DNA of 64,000 bases from Physcia stellaris. Lineage: Eukaryota > Ascomycota > Lecanoromycetes > Caliciales > Physciaceae. The position numbers and the translations under genes were made by a program. Location: assembly GCA_018902385.1 (NCBI GenBank), contig JABSSW010000015.1:124001-188000 (forward strand). Reading direction: 5' to 3'. The notes under the pieces were generated by a model. That model was not told the DNA's origin. It was given only the letters and a program-made list of their open reading frames with translations, and made no database searches. Shown in pieces: positions 11,480-19,158 of this stretch. Position 1 is the stretch's first letter; every line of letters starts with the position of its first letter.

Positions 11480-12051
11480 GATCGATATTTCCGAGTCTGA
11501 TGCTACAAATCAGTAAATCAAGTGTCTTACTCAGATGAACAAGAATAAGAGAGAAGATTGCAGCAATGTAGAGTTCCTATGTACCCGTGTGAGTTCTGCA
11601 CTGCATGCAACAGCCAGGCGACTCCACGCGCCAGGCCAAGAGAATATTTGCAAGTGACGGCTTTCTACATGGTGAGAAGAAGGCTTTTTGCCTTGAGAAG
11701 AGCCTAGGAAAAGTGGTCTGATTGTTTGGCAACGTTCGAGCTTAAGCGAACGCCACTGACGGATGATCAGACCATATCTCCTCTTGGCTTACGGAGGTGT
11801 GATTTTCCAGACGCTACTCCACGTAATCTTACAGACACCCGATATGAACTACCTGACTGTAGCCTAGTTGGAAAGCGCCACCGCTTAACGTGGAGCGTCA
11901 GTCCACGAGATGACAATCAAGCAAAGCAAATTCGTAAAGCGATTCACGACCCAACAATAAATTTGTTTCATCCAAGGAACTTCGGTCAAGACCGAACCGT
12001 CCATGCCGCATCACTTCCCTAGCAGCATTCCGAGAGTGTTGTGCTGCAGTG
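11480..12051. other. Intergenic region between oxidase A and the precursor gene
   Basis: It contains the upstream region of oxidase A and the 3' flank of the precursor, both on the minus strand. The plus-strand open frame near 11726-12022 has no recognisable feature and I do not call it. Confidence 0.45.
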
Positions 12052-12385
12052 CTACTTATGGTACGCCTCGATCATGATGTCCGGTTCCTTGCCTCGCTTA
12101 TGGTATGCCTCCACCATGTTATCCGAATCCCGTTTGTGGTACGCTTCGATCATAATGTCGGGCTCACTCTTCGCTGAGTCACGTCTGTGGTACGCTTCAA
12201 TCATGATATCCGGTTCTTTTTGGGCTGCGCTGCGGTCATGCAGGTCAAAGACCGGTGCTGTGCGTCATTTGTCAGCTATATTCCAGGTGAACTTGATTAT
12301 GAGGGTTTTCACCCATCGGAGCGGCCATTGACGGAAGTATCAAGCCTAGGACTGGTAGGATAGTTAGGAGCACTGAAGAATGCAT
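12052..12385 (-). CDS. Candidate UstY-type RiPP precursor: signal peptide plus four core repeats with dibasic cleavage sites (92 aa)
   Basis: Exons 12385-12313 and 12257-12052 join in frame (279 bases). The 55-bp intron starts GTGAAA, ends GCACAG and has a GCTGAC branch site about 15 bases before its end. Exon 1 encodes a signal peptide (MHSSVLLTILPVLGLILPS, then MAAP). Exon 2 encodes a short spacer and four segments: EPDIMIEAYH-RR, EPDIMIEAYH-KR, DSDNMVEAYH-KR and a terminal EPDIMIEAYH-K at the stop codon. A secreted precursor with repeated cores separated by Kex2-type dibasic sites, beside DUF3328 oxidases, is the architecture of ustiloxin, asperipin and phomopsin precursors. The core has a conserved Tyr and Ile/Val, compatible with the Tyr-to-aliphatic ether known from ustiloxin; that chemistry is inference. 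A TATA box lies ~150 bp upstream. I do not recognise the core. Bioactivity of the product is unknown. Confidence 0.8.
12055..12216 (-). repeat. Four core-peptide repeats of the RiPP precursor
   Basis: Repeats occupy 12216-12181, 12165-12130, 12129-12094 and 12087-12055, with spacers DSAKS and GK. Repeats 1 and 2 differ at five third-codon positions in the first ten codons with no amino-acid change there, so the peptide rather than the DNA is conserved. Confidence 0.85.
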
Positions 12386-12533
12386 GGCGGAAAGTTTTAA
12401 GCGATGTTCGAAGTCGATTGCCAGGAGGAGGAAGCAATTGCTAGACTGATACAACGGTGATTGCGATGTGAAAACTGGCGTCAGAAGGCTTTGACTGGAA
12501 AGACCTGTGGATGAAGACGACGTTCCCCGATCC

Positions 12534-12542
12534 TTATATAAA
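12534..12542 (-). promoter_or_regulatory. TATA box of the precursor gene
   Basis: On the minus strand the sequence reads TCTTTATATAAGG here, about 150 bp upstream of the precursor ATG at 12385, a normal distance for a strong fungal promoter with a short leader. Confidence 0.5.
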
Positions 12543-12963
12543 GATTAGTATCTCCCCTCTTGGTGCTATTTCACTGCCTGATCTACATTTCCAGTTCCTT
12601 GGTAATGAAACAGGGCCCACCGCTAAGCTTAGAAACCGCCAACCGCTGTTCCTACGGTCAATTGCTAATGGATGACCTGTGGCATAGACGAGCCCAAAGG
12701 ACGGTGTCTTGGCAGGCATCCTCAGCTCAGAGCTAACGTATTTGCTCCAATGATCGCCTTCCAACACGAAAGATGTATGGTCTGATAAAGACGGCATACA
12801 CTAGCCGGAACGATATGAGAGGCTGTCTCCACGTCATTTACCTCGGCCCAAAAGACTTGTCTTGCACCACGGAGGATATTTTGAAGGCCTAGCTTGGGGC
12901 ATAGCTTACGTCGACCATGAAATATCACCACCGTGGAGAAAGGTGGTCATTGGGGATAAATCA

Positions 12964-12994
12964 CCTCATGGTAAGCTGATGAGCTTAGATGAGG
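12964..12994. promoter_or_regulatory. 31-bp nested dyad in the shared promoter (candidate regulator site)
   Basis: Two nested inverted pairs are visible: CCTCAT (12964-12969) with ATGAGG (12989-12994), and TAAGCT (12972-12977) with AGCTTA (12982-12987), around a 4-base centre. It lies ~80 bp upstream of the oxidase B ATG. A dimeric transcription factor could bind it; no regulator gene is seen in the window. Confidence 0.4.
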
Positions 12995-13074
12995 CTTTTT
13001 GTGGAGACACAGACACCAGTTGCTTTTAAAACTTTTGCTTAGCTCTACAGTCCTGGAGCATCAAGCGTTCGAAC

Positions 13075-14215
13075 ATGATGCTAGCCAGCCCGTCACCCTC
13101 AGAACCCACTGACCAAGAAGAATCGCTTCTTGAGAAGCCTTACCAACCACCGGTATCAAAGCTTCGGCCATTGAGAACGTGGATCAAATTTGCTGTTCTG
13201 CAATTTATCCTCATACTCTGCTACACAGCGAGTGTCTATATCATCTGTCGGAATTTTCGACAATCTTCCGAATTCCAGAGTAGATTGTACTGTTCGTGTC
13301 TTCTCCTATTCCTACAAAGAGCAACTTTTCTTGACAGCCCGTGACTGACGGGATCTTTAAGCTCCTGCTGCCAGCGCCATCGGATATGAAACCCAAACAT
13401 TTGCTCGAGAGCTTAATGCCTCCAGCATCTACGTAGCATCACCAGCACCTGAAGTCGACGAGGCTTGGGAACAATTGTACAAAAGTAAGTCCTAAGTTCC
13501 ACCCAATGGCCCTTTCTTGCCCCTTCTCAAAGCCATATAAGCTATGCGGATGAGTCTGTGTGGTTGGGATGTGGTGTGCTAACCGGGTCTCAGATGCCGA
13601 GATCAGAGTCTCGGCTGAAGACCTTCGCTCAATCAATCGTACGTCTGTTGCCTTTTCGGATGGATCGGGGTACCTGGCAACGTTGGACGTAATGCATGAG
13701 CTACACTGTGTGGTTCGTTCCCTGTTTCCACTGCATCAACTGTGTCTGGTAAGCAACAATGGTCTGATGCAGTCAACCTTCAGAACCACATCCGGAAGTA
13801 CATCTACCGCGCCCACTACCCTCAAAACTTTGGCTTTGATGACGATGAGATACACATCGGTAGGCTACCTTTTCCCTTTTCTCTCCTCGCGCTCTTCGAT
13901 ACACCGGCTTTGTTTGTCTTGTTCCCTTAAGCTGATATGCACACAGCACATTGCCTCGATACCCTCCGTCAAATTGTCATGTGTAGAGGTGACACTGGTC
14001 TCCTCACCTATGAGTGGCACTCCAAATACCGCAAACCATGGCCGAAATTCGATGTAACACATCAATGCCGGAATTGGGATAATATTGCGAGGTGGGCGGA
14101 AGATCATAGTGTGGATACGAGGGGAGAGATTCTGGTCCATCCTGATTTAGGTACGTTGTTTCTTGCTATCCGAAGAAAGGACTTGGAGGAGGTGGGGTGG
14201 ATAAGGAATCGGTAA
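13075..14215 (+). CDS. UstYa-type DUF3328 membrane oxidase B (five exons, 272 aa)
   Basis: Exons 13075-13291, 13362-13484, 13594-13712, 13784-13859 and 13932-14215 join in frame (819 bases). Residues about 41-63 form the single membrane segment. The lumenal part has LYSPAASAIGYETQTF after the first junction, EVDEAWEQLY, the first HxxHC as HELHC (148-152), RKYIYRAHYP and the second HxxHC as HTAHC (182-186) followed by LDTLRQ, a downstream Cys and HQCR. The last exon start was chosen (TTAAG acceptor) because it restores the full second HxxHC; a later CACAG acceptor would drop it. Two ATGs are adjacent, so 271 aa is equally possible. The family is the same as oxidase A, and the gene is divergent from the precursor. 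Two UstY proteins act together on ustiloxin, so this pair is suggestive. Confidence 0.85.
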
Positions 14216-14483
14216 AGACTAATGTGTGGGAGTAGGAGTGGTGTTTCCTGTCGCGGATGACTAACCAAGAAGGAAATCCGGAGTTTACAGTTCCTCTAGA
14301 AGTAATGAATTCTTGGTTTCATTGCCTTCAGTCTTTTGAATCCAAGATTTAGACGATTAATGGCCCAAACGATACCCTCCTCTCCCAATAAACAGACAGC
14401 AGCTTAGCACCGAAAACGAAACCTAGCACCGAGCGCGACCCTCCTCGCCTCCATCGTTTCCATTGCATCCAACCCAACCTTGT

Positions 14484-14882
14484 TTACCCCTGGACTTCGT
14501 ACCTATTCACCCTCGCCACATAGTCAAGATCAAAATCTTGGCTGCTCGTTTTCATGAACCAGCCAATACTATCACAACGCCATCCGTTCGTCTTGATGCA
14601 ATTATCCTTCCACCTAGCTTTCTGTTGTGGACTAAATGGTGGTTCCATTTTATCGAGCATATCATCGATGTCGTCCGCGATTCTCCCGCGTGCTGATTCC
14701 TGTGCTGCAGCGAGGGTGCGGGTGACTTCTGTCACCTGAAGCTGCTTTTTGAAGTTCTCTTCAGTCTTGGTACGGGAGACTGTCATAAGGAAAACAAGTT
14801 GCGGTGTATTGGGTTGCGGTGTATTGGGTTGCGGTGTATTGGGTTGCGGTGTATTGGGTGTGGAAGAGGATGTGGAAGACAT
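14484..14882 (-). CDS. Array paralog 1: small cytosolic-type protein of unknown family (132 aa)
   Basis: Uninterrupted frame from ATG at 14882. The N terminus is a Ser/Thr/Pro tail with four NTPQP units encoded by a 15-bp minisatellite. The rest shares its order of motifs with three neighbouring minus-strand genes: an aliphatic/Thr strand (LVFLMTVSRT), a helical Ala/Gln-rich stretch, then WKDNCIKTNGWR (91-102), WFMKTSSQ (108-115) and a final strand DYVARV. No signal peptide or membrane segment is visible. I do not recognise the family; the shared pattern in four adjacent genes is the main evidence that it is real. Confidence 0.65.
   Translation of the reverse strand: MSSTSSSTPNTPQPNTPQPNTPQPNTPQLVFLMTVSRTKTEENFKKQLQVTEVTRTLAAAQESARGRIADDIDDMLDKMEPPFSPQQKARWKDNCIKTNGWRCDSIGWFMKTSSQDFDLDYVARVNRYEVQG
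14798..14857 (-). repeat. 15-bp coding minisatellite, four copies
   Basis: Four perfect copies of GTTGCGGTGTATTGG (plus strand) encode the NTPQP repeats at the N terminus of array paralog 1. Perfect identity implies recent expansion. Confidence 0.9.
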
Positions 14883-15193
14883 GATGATTGTGAAACCTGA
14901 TGGCTGATATCGGATGGAAATTTCCAGGAAAGATGTGAAGATGTGGAGATGGTATGCTCTTTTGTATGCAATCCCATGTTACGTTTGCCATCGCATTGTT
15001 TGGACCGTCAACTCCCTATGGCCATGCGCAACTAGCCGTATCAGAAGGCTTCTTCTACATTCCGAGCTTCCAAACATTTCTTCCCTTACAGAAAGAAGGT
15101 CTTTTCAAAAAAACCCTCAAGAGCATACACCCTTCGCCCTTCCTCCCTTAATGCCCAACCCTCTCCCTCACCTCCTCCCCTCTCCCCAAACGC
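14883..15193. other. Intergenic region between array paralogs 1 and 2
   Basis: No coding sequence of its own is supported; it contains the promoter of paralog 1 and a pyrimidine-rich 3' flank of paralog 2. Confidence 0.4.
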
Positions 15194-15523
15194 CTACCGC
15201 CCAACCCGAACTGGTTCGCACGCCTCCACCCTCACCACAAAAACAACATCGCTCCCCTGGCTGCTTATCTTCTTGAACCAAGCACTACCATCAGGCCGCC
15301 AAGCGTCCGTCTGTATGCAATTCTCCTTCCATGCCGCTCTCTGCTCTGCACCAAGCAGTCTGCTCAGCTGTCGATGTATGCTCTCCGCGATCTGTGTATC
15401 GGCGGCTTGCATTGCTGCGGCTTCGGTGGGGTAGAGATATGTCTCCCCGGCCGGCTTTAAAACATTTTGGTGGGCGATTGTGAGGGTGAAAGTACTGGGC
15501 GTTGAGTTAGGTGGGGAGGACAT
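15194..15523 (-). CDS. Array paralog 2 (109 aa)
   Basis: The frame stays open upstream to 15712, but the ATG at 15523 gives an N terminus (MSSPPNSTPS) like that of paralog 1. It is the clearest copy of the family: TFTLTIAHQN strand, Ala-rich helix, WKENCIQTDAWR (65-76), WFKKISSQG (82-90) and VVFVVRV (93-99). Nine of twelve positions of the first Trp/Cys block are shared with paralog 1. There are no introns and no targeting signal. Family and function are unknown to me. Confidence 0.65.
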   Translation of the reverse strand: MSSPPNSTPSTFTLTIAHQNVLKPAGETYLYPTEAAAMQAADTQIAESIHRQLSRLLGAEQRAAWKENCIQTDAWRPDGSAWFKKISSQGSDVVFVVRVEACEPVRVGR

Positions 15524-15814
15524 GGTGGGTGCGAGATCTTGATGAGGATGAGAAGAGGTTGAGAGGGGGGGAAGAGGTGGGCGTTTTATATTATTCCAGC
15601 CGACATTTGCTTTTCTCCTTGTTTGATTTGTTAAATACGTGCCTACGCGGTCACGCGCCAGCACCAAACGAGCGGCTTCTTCTCCATCCCGACCTTCCAA
15701 ACCCATTACCAATAATCAGCAGACACTCACTCCCCTTCCCGTCCTATCAAGCATACAAACTTAACCCTCGCTCTTCCTCTCTCCTCCCCAAAACCCCTCC
15801 CAGTAATAAAACAC

Positions 15815-16342
15815 CTATCGCCCACCCTGCCACATCCCCTTCCCCTCCCCCGCCCTCCCAACCGGAACCCACGCCGTCACCTGCACCATAAACTCAACCT
15901 CATGCCCCGCATGACTCAACCTCCTCACCCACGCCTCTCCCTCCCCTTCCCCCATCCCCTCTCCCTCATTCCCCCCTCCACCCACCCCCTCATCCCTATC
16001 CCGACAATCAAGCCTCCACCCCGCAGCCCTATTCCGCTTCGCAGCAGGCGTGATACCAGGGTAGCATTCCCCGAGATAGACATCTAGCGCGTGGTACAGG
16101 GTCGTGAGCGCGGTTTGGAAGGCGGGCTCCCAGGCTGTGAAGACGGAGATTATTTGCGTTGAGGATTGGGGCGGGAGGGGCGGGGAGTCGGGAGGGTGCT
16201 GGTTTCGTGGTAGGTTAGGATGAAGACGCGGGTTGGGGTGGAGGGGGGTGCGGTTGGGAGGGGTTTGTGGAGGTTGGGTGTGGGTGGTTGAGTTGGGGGT
16301 GGGGTCCGGGCTGGGGCTGAGGGGCGTGGGGGCGGGCGTCAT
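15815..16342 (-). CDS. Array paralog 3, with long proline tail and acidic Gly/Glu insertion (175 aa)
   Basis: ATG at 16342 was chosen by comparison with its neighbours (MTPAPTPLSP); the frame is open further upstream. Residues 1-60 are Pro/Thr/Asn-rich. The family core follows: QIISVFTAWE strand, a helix, GWRLDCRDRD (109-117, matching the WKxNC block), a Gly/Glu-rich insertion (about 118-136) that breaks the core, and WVRRLSHAGHEVEFMVQV (138-155). The core is more diverged than in paralogs 1 and 2, while its position and strand fit a tandem array. Confidence 0.55.
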   Translation of the reverse strand: MTPAPTPLSPSPDPTPNSTTHTQPPQTPPNRTPLHPNPRLHPNLPRNQHPPDSPPLPPQSSTQIISVFTAWEPAFQTALTTLYHALDVYLGECYPGITPAAKRNRAAGWRLDCRDRDEGVGGGGNEGEGMGEGEGEAWVRRLSHAGHEVEFMVQVTAWVPVGRAGEGKGMWQGGR

Positions 16343-16853
16343 GGTTGTTGGTAGTTGTGGTGGGTGGTGGGTTTTCTTTGGGTGGGATTTTTGATGTTGT
16401 GGTTGGGCTTGTTGTTTGTTTTGTTTGATGGAATGATATCTTGGTGGTGGAGATGGAGAGAGAGAGAGACCTTTCGTGCTTTTGTAGACCTTGTTTTGCA
16501 AGGTATTTATAGAAGCGTCATGGTTATGAGTCCCTTCTTTGAGCCAGATGACTGTTGTATAGTTATCGCTATCTCTTCTTTTCGACAAAGCTCATCGTGA
16601 GTGCTGTCAGATAACTCTACGAAGGTTCCCTGACTCGATTGTAAACCTCCTGTTCGCTTTCAGGACAAAGATGACTTATGGCTAAGACTGGAGATGCAGT
16701 CATCGTAACATCGCAACCATGTCGATGAGTCTACCTGGTGAACGACCTGTCAGAATAAGATCGGCAAGCATGCTTTCCGGGAGAAACCTCACGACTCCAG
16801 CTTTCTATCCATTTCAGCAGTATTTCTCGACATCGCTCCTAGGATAGTCAATA
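16343..16853. other. Intergenic region between array paralogs 3 and 4
   Basis: G/T-rich next to paralog 3 and containing a GA repeat (about 16450-16468). It includes the upstream region of paralog 3. No gene supported. Confidence 0.4.
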
Positions 16854-17503
16854 TCATCTCCCCCAGCAGCTTTCCGCCTCTTTCAATCCCCTAACTCGAA
16901 CCATGATCTCCACTCTCCCGCCTAGACAAATCCTCCGGACCCAACATCCGTCTTCATCGAACCATTCATCGCCTTCCCTAAGTAGATATCAAATGTCAGT
17001 ATGCCTATTCTTCTTCCGAGATAGATCCACAATATAGAAACAATGCTAAATTCTTCTAATGTTGATCTCCTCCGGAAAACATCAACAGGTACATGTCCAC
17101 TGTATTGTATCTTACACAGAGAGGCGAAGAGAAGTAAAGAAATCTCCAAATCTCCTTACCAACTCAGTCTCTCAGTCCTCCTCTCATCATCCCGCAACGG
17201 CGTCTCGATCCATCGCTCCAACTCTATGTCAAACTTCTGGTTTAGAATCGTACGTGCGAGCTGGATGGCGGCGTGCGGGGTGGGACGGGTCGTGAGCAGG
17301 GTGAAGGTCCTGGTCGGGTGGGTTATGAGGAGAGCGGATGTCTGGCCTGGATGTGGTGAGAGTGAGGGCTGGTTCCGTGCAGGGTCGTTGAGTCCGCAGA
17401 GCCAGGTTTTGCAAAATTCGATTGCAAAGGGGCCTGGTTTGACAAAGGGTGGGTCAGGGGCGCTAGGCGATGGAGGTGCTGTTGGGATCTGGATGATAGT
17501 CAT
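16854..17503 (-). CDS. Array paralog 4, spliced (155 aa)
   Basis: Exons 17503-17160 and 16977-16854 join in frame (468 bases) across a 182-bp intron (GTAAGG to CTTAG). Without splicing the frame stops just after 17160 and lacks the family C terminus; with it, the protein ends in GCWVRRICLGGRVEIMVRV, which lines up with WFKKISSQG and VVFVVRV of paralog 2 and with WVRRLSHAGHEVEFMVQV of paralog 3. The N-terminal part has ALLITHPTRTFTLL and an Ala/Gln helix as in the others, but the WKxNC block is reduced to ELERWIE. The intron is longer than usual for this genome, so that junction is tentative. Confidence 0.55.
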
Positions 17504-18400
17504 CTTGGGAGGTGGTTATTTTTTGCTGGAAGATATCTGGAGAGCTTGGGATTTTGATGACTTTGGAGGGTTTTGGATGATTCTGGAAGATGGCAAGATA
17601 TCGCGAGTAAGAGAAGTTGCTAGTTCATGAGTCTTCCGCCAGGTGTGTTGTTGGGATGTGTTTTGATCACCTTTTGACACTGTTGCAAGCACTGGCGCGT
17701 CTTAGACCCCTTATCTTCGTCGTTCATGATTCGGGCTCTGCCAACATGTCGTTGTCGCCATGATTTCATCCGCGATAGTCTCACGATGAACTGAATCTAG
17801 ATCTCTATGGAGTGCTTCTTGGTTCGTAATATTTGTTCTGAAGATGAAAATAAGTCGGACTCCGGGGCCTGGTGAGAGAAACATGTCTCTCTCACATCAT
17901 GGGTATCGGCGTACAGCATCGGATTCTTCGGCTCTTCCTCTCTTAACTGTATCTTCAGCTCTTGATTCTCACACAAACTCCCCTAGATCTCCGAATCAAT
18001 AAGTCTATGTAAATGAATAGATGATCAAATCAAAGCTATGTTCGTCTTGGCTATGGCACGGTCATTCATCTTGAATAAGACAAAGACAGGCGAAACTGTT
18101 AAAACGGCTTGATGCGATAGCATCAACCATTGATTACTCACTACTCGATACAAGCGTTCAGATACCTTTCAAGTGAATGGAGGGACATTTTGATTCCGTC
18201 ACTTAGATTCAATCCTCTACGCCCGTGCTGTTGTTGCTACCAATTGTTATTTTCACTGAGATATCTGGAGTTGATGATTTCTTGGGCTGTTTAATCTTTC
18301 TTAGCCAGAAGAATACTCGAAACAACGGTAACATCCTACCCCCAGGCTATACAGACTCGAAACACCAGGCCGTTATATCGTAAGACTGGCGGTTTCGTCA
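17504..18400. other. Gene-free margin before the first AT-rich block
   Basis: Base composition is ordinary to about 18400. No supported gene. At 18410-18495 the edge carries short symmetric runs (repeated ATGCGATA/TATGCGAT-like words and a TTGTTGCA...TGCAACAA dyad). Confidence 0.45.
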
Positions 18401-19158
18401 ATAATAGATTACATTCGCATATGCGATATATGCGATACGCATTACATGCGATGTATCAAATTGTTGTTGCATACGTTGCAACAACAAATCAACGTGTATA
18501 TATATCGCTTTTTGCAAATCAATAAATAAAATTTTAAACAATGCAATTCAATCACTCAAAATCATTTTTTACGAAATGATTATGAGTTCGAATGATCGTT
18601 AATTTGAATTATATTTTTGATATACGTTATTTAATTTTTCAACACGTTATTGTTTCAAATATTCAAATCGTTACATTTTTTTTATTTTCACAGAAATTCA
18701 ATTGAAATATTTTTCGAAATATCGATCAATAAATCTCATTATTTTACGCAATGATCATTGACGAAATGAAAAACGATAAATTCAAATTTTCGAAGTTCGC
18801 AAAAGTTCAAAATTACAAAAAATGAAATAAAAACATGATTAACGCATTACAAACTGTTGATGTATAAAATTTTGTCATTGATATTGAGCGTGATTTTTTC
18901 AAACGTGAAACATTTTTTATTTTCGAGCAACAAAAAAATCAAAATATCAAACAAAACATTTATGACGAAAAATGTTTCAAAACACGTGAACGTATCGTGA
19001 TTATATGTACGTTGAACGTTCAAATTATAATTAATTTTGATCACAAATCGAAAAAAATATGAAATTTTTTAAAAATTCGATTCGAATTAATTGATTAAAT
19101 TAACAAATGAACGATTATAAATCGATTCGAAAAATTTCATTATAACGAAATTAAAAAC

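Larger units (their letters stand above)
12386..13074. promoter_or_regulatory. Bidirectional promoter region between the precursor (-) and oxidase B (+)
   Basis: The 689-bp region separates two divergently transcribed genes. It holds a TATA box for the precursor, a strong dyad at 12964-12994 and a TTTTAAAA box (about 13024-13031) 44 bp before the oxidase B ATG. A second small inverted repeat, ACCACC/GGTGGT, is at 12927-12947. The minus-strand open frames inside (for example 12534-12797) carry no recognisable feature. Confidence 0.5.

Noticed and set aside
12258-12312. Unspliced reading of the precursor through ENPHNQVHLEYS to a stop
   Set aside because: It would leave the repeats untranslated. 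The GTGAAA...GCACAG intron with a CTGAC branch site joins both parts in frame.
12041-12331. Plus-strand frame with repeated LWYASIMMSGS peptides
   Set aside because: It is the antisense shadow of the minus-strand precursor repeats; the minus strand has a signal peptide, dibasic sites and silent-site divergence.
13947-14215. Later acceptor (CACAG) for the last exon of oxidase B
   Set aside because: In frame, but it removes the first His of the second HxxHC; the TTAAG acceptor at 13930-13931 restores the whole motif and resembles the first intron's acceptor.
17043-17630. 195-codon plus-strand frame
   Set aside because: It overlaps array paralog 4 in antisense, which matches its neighbours in motif order and strand.
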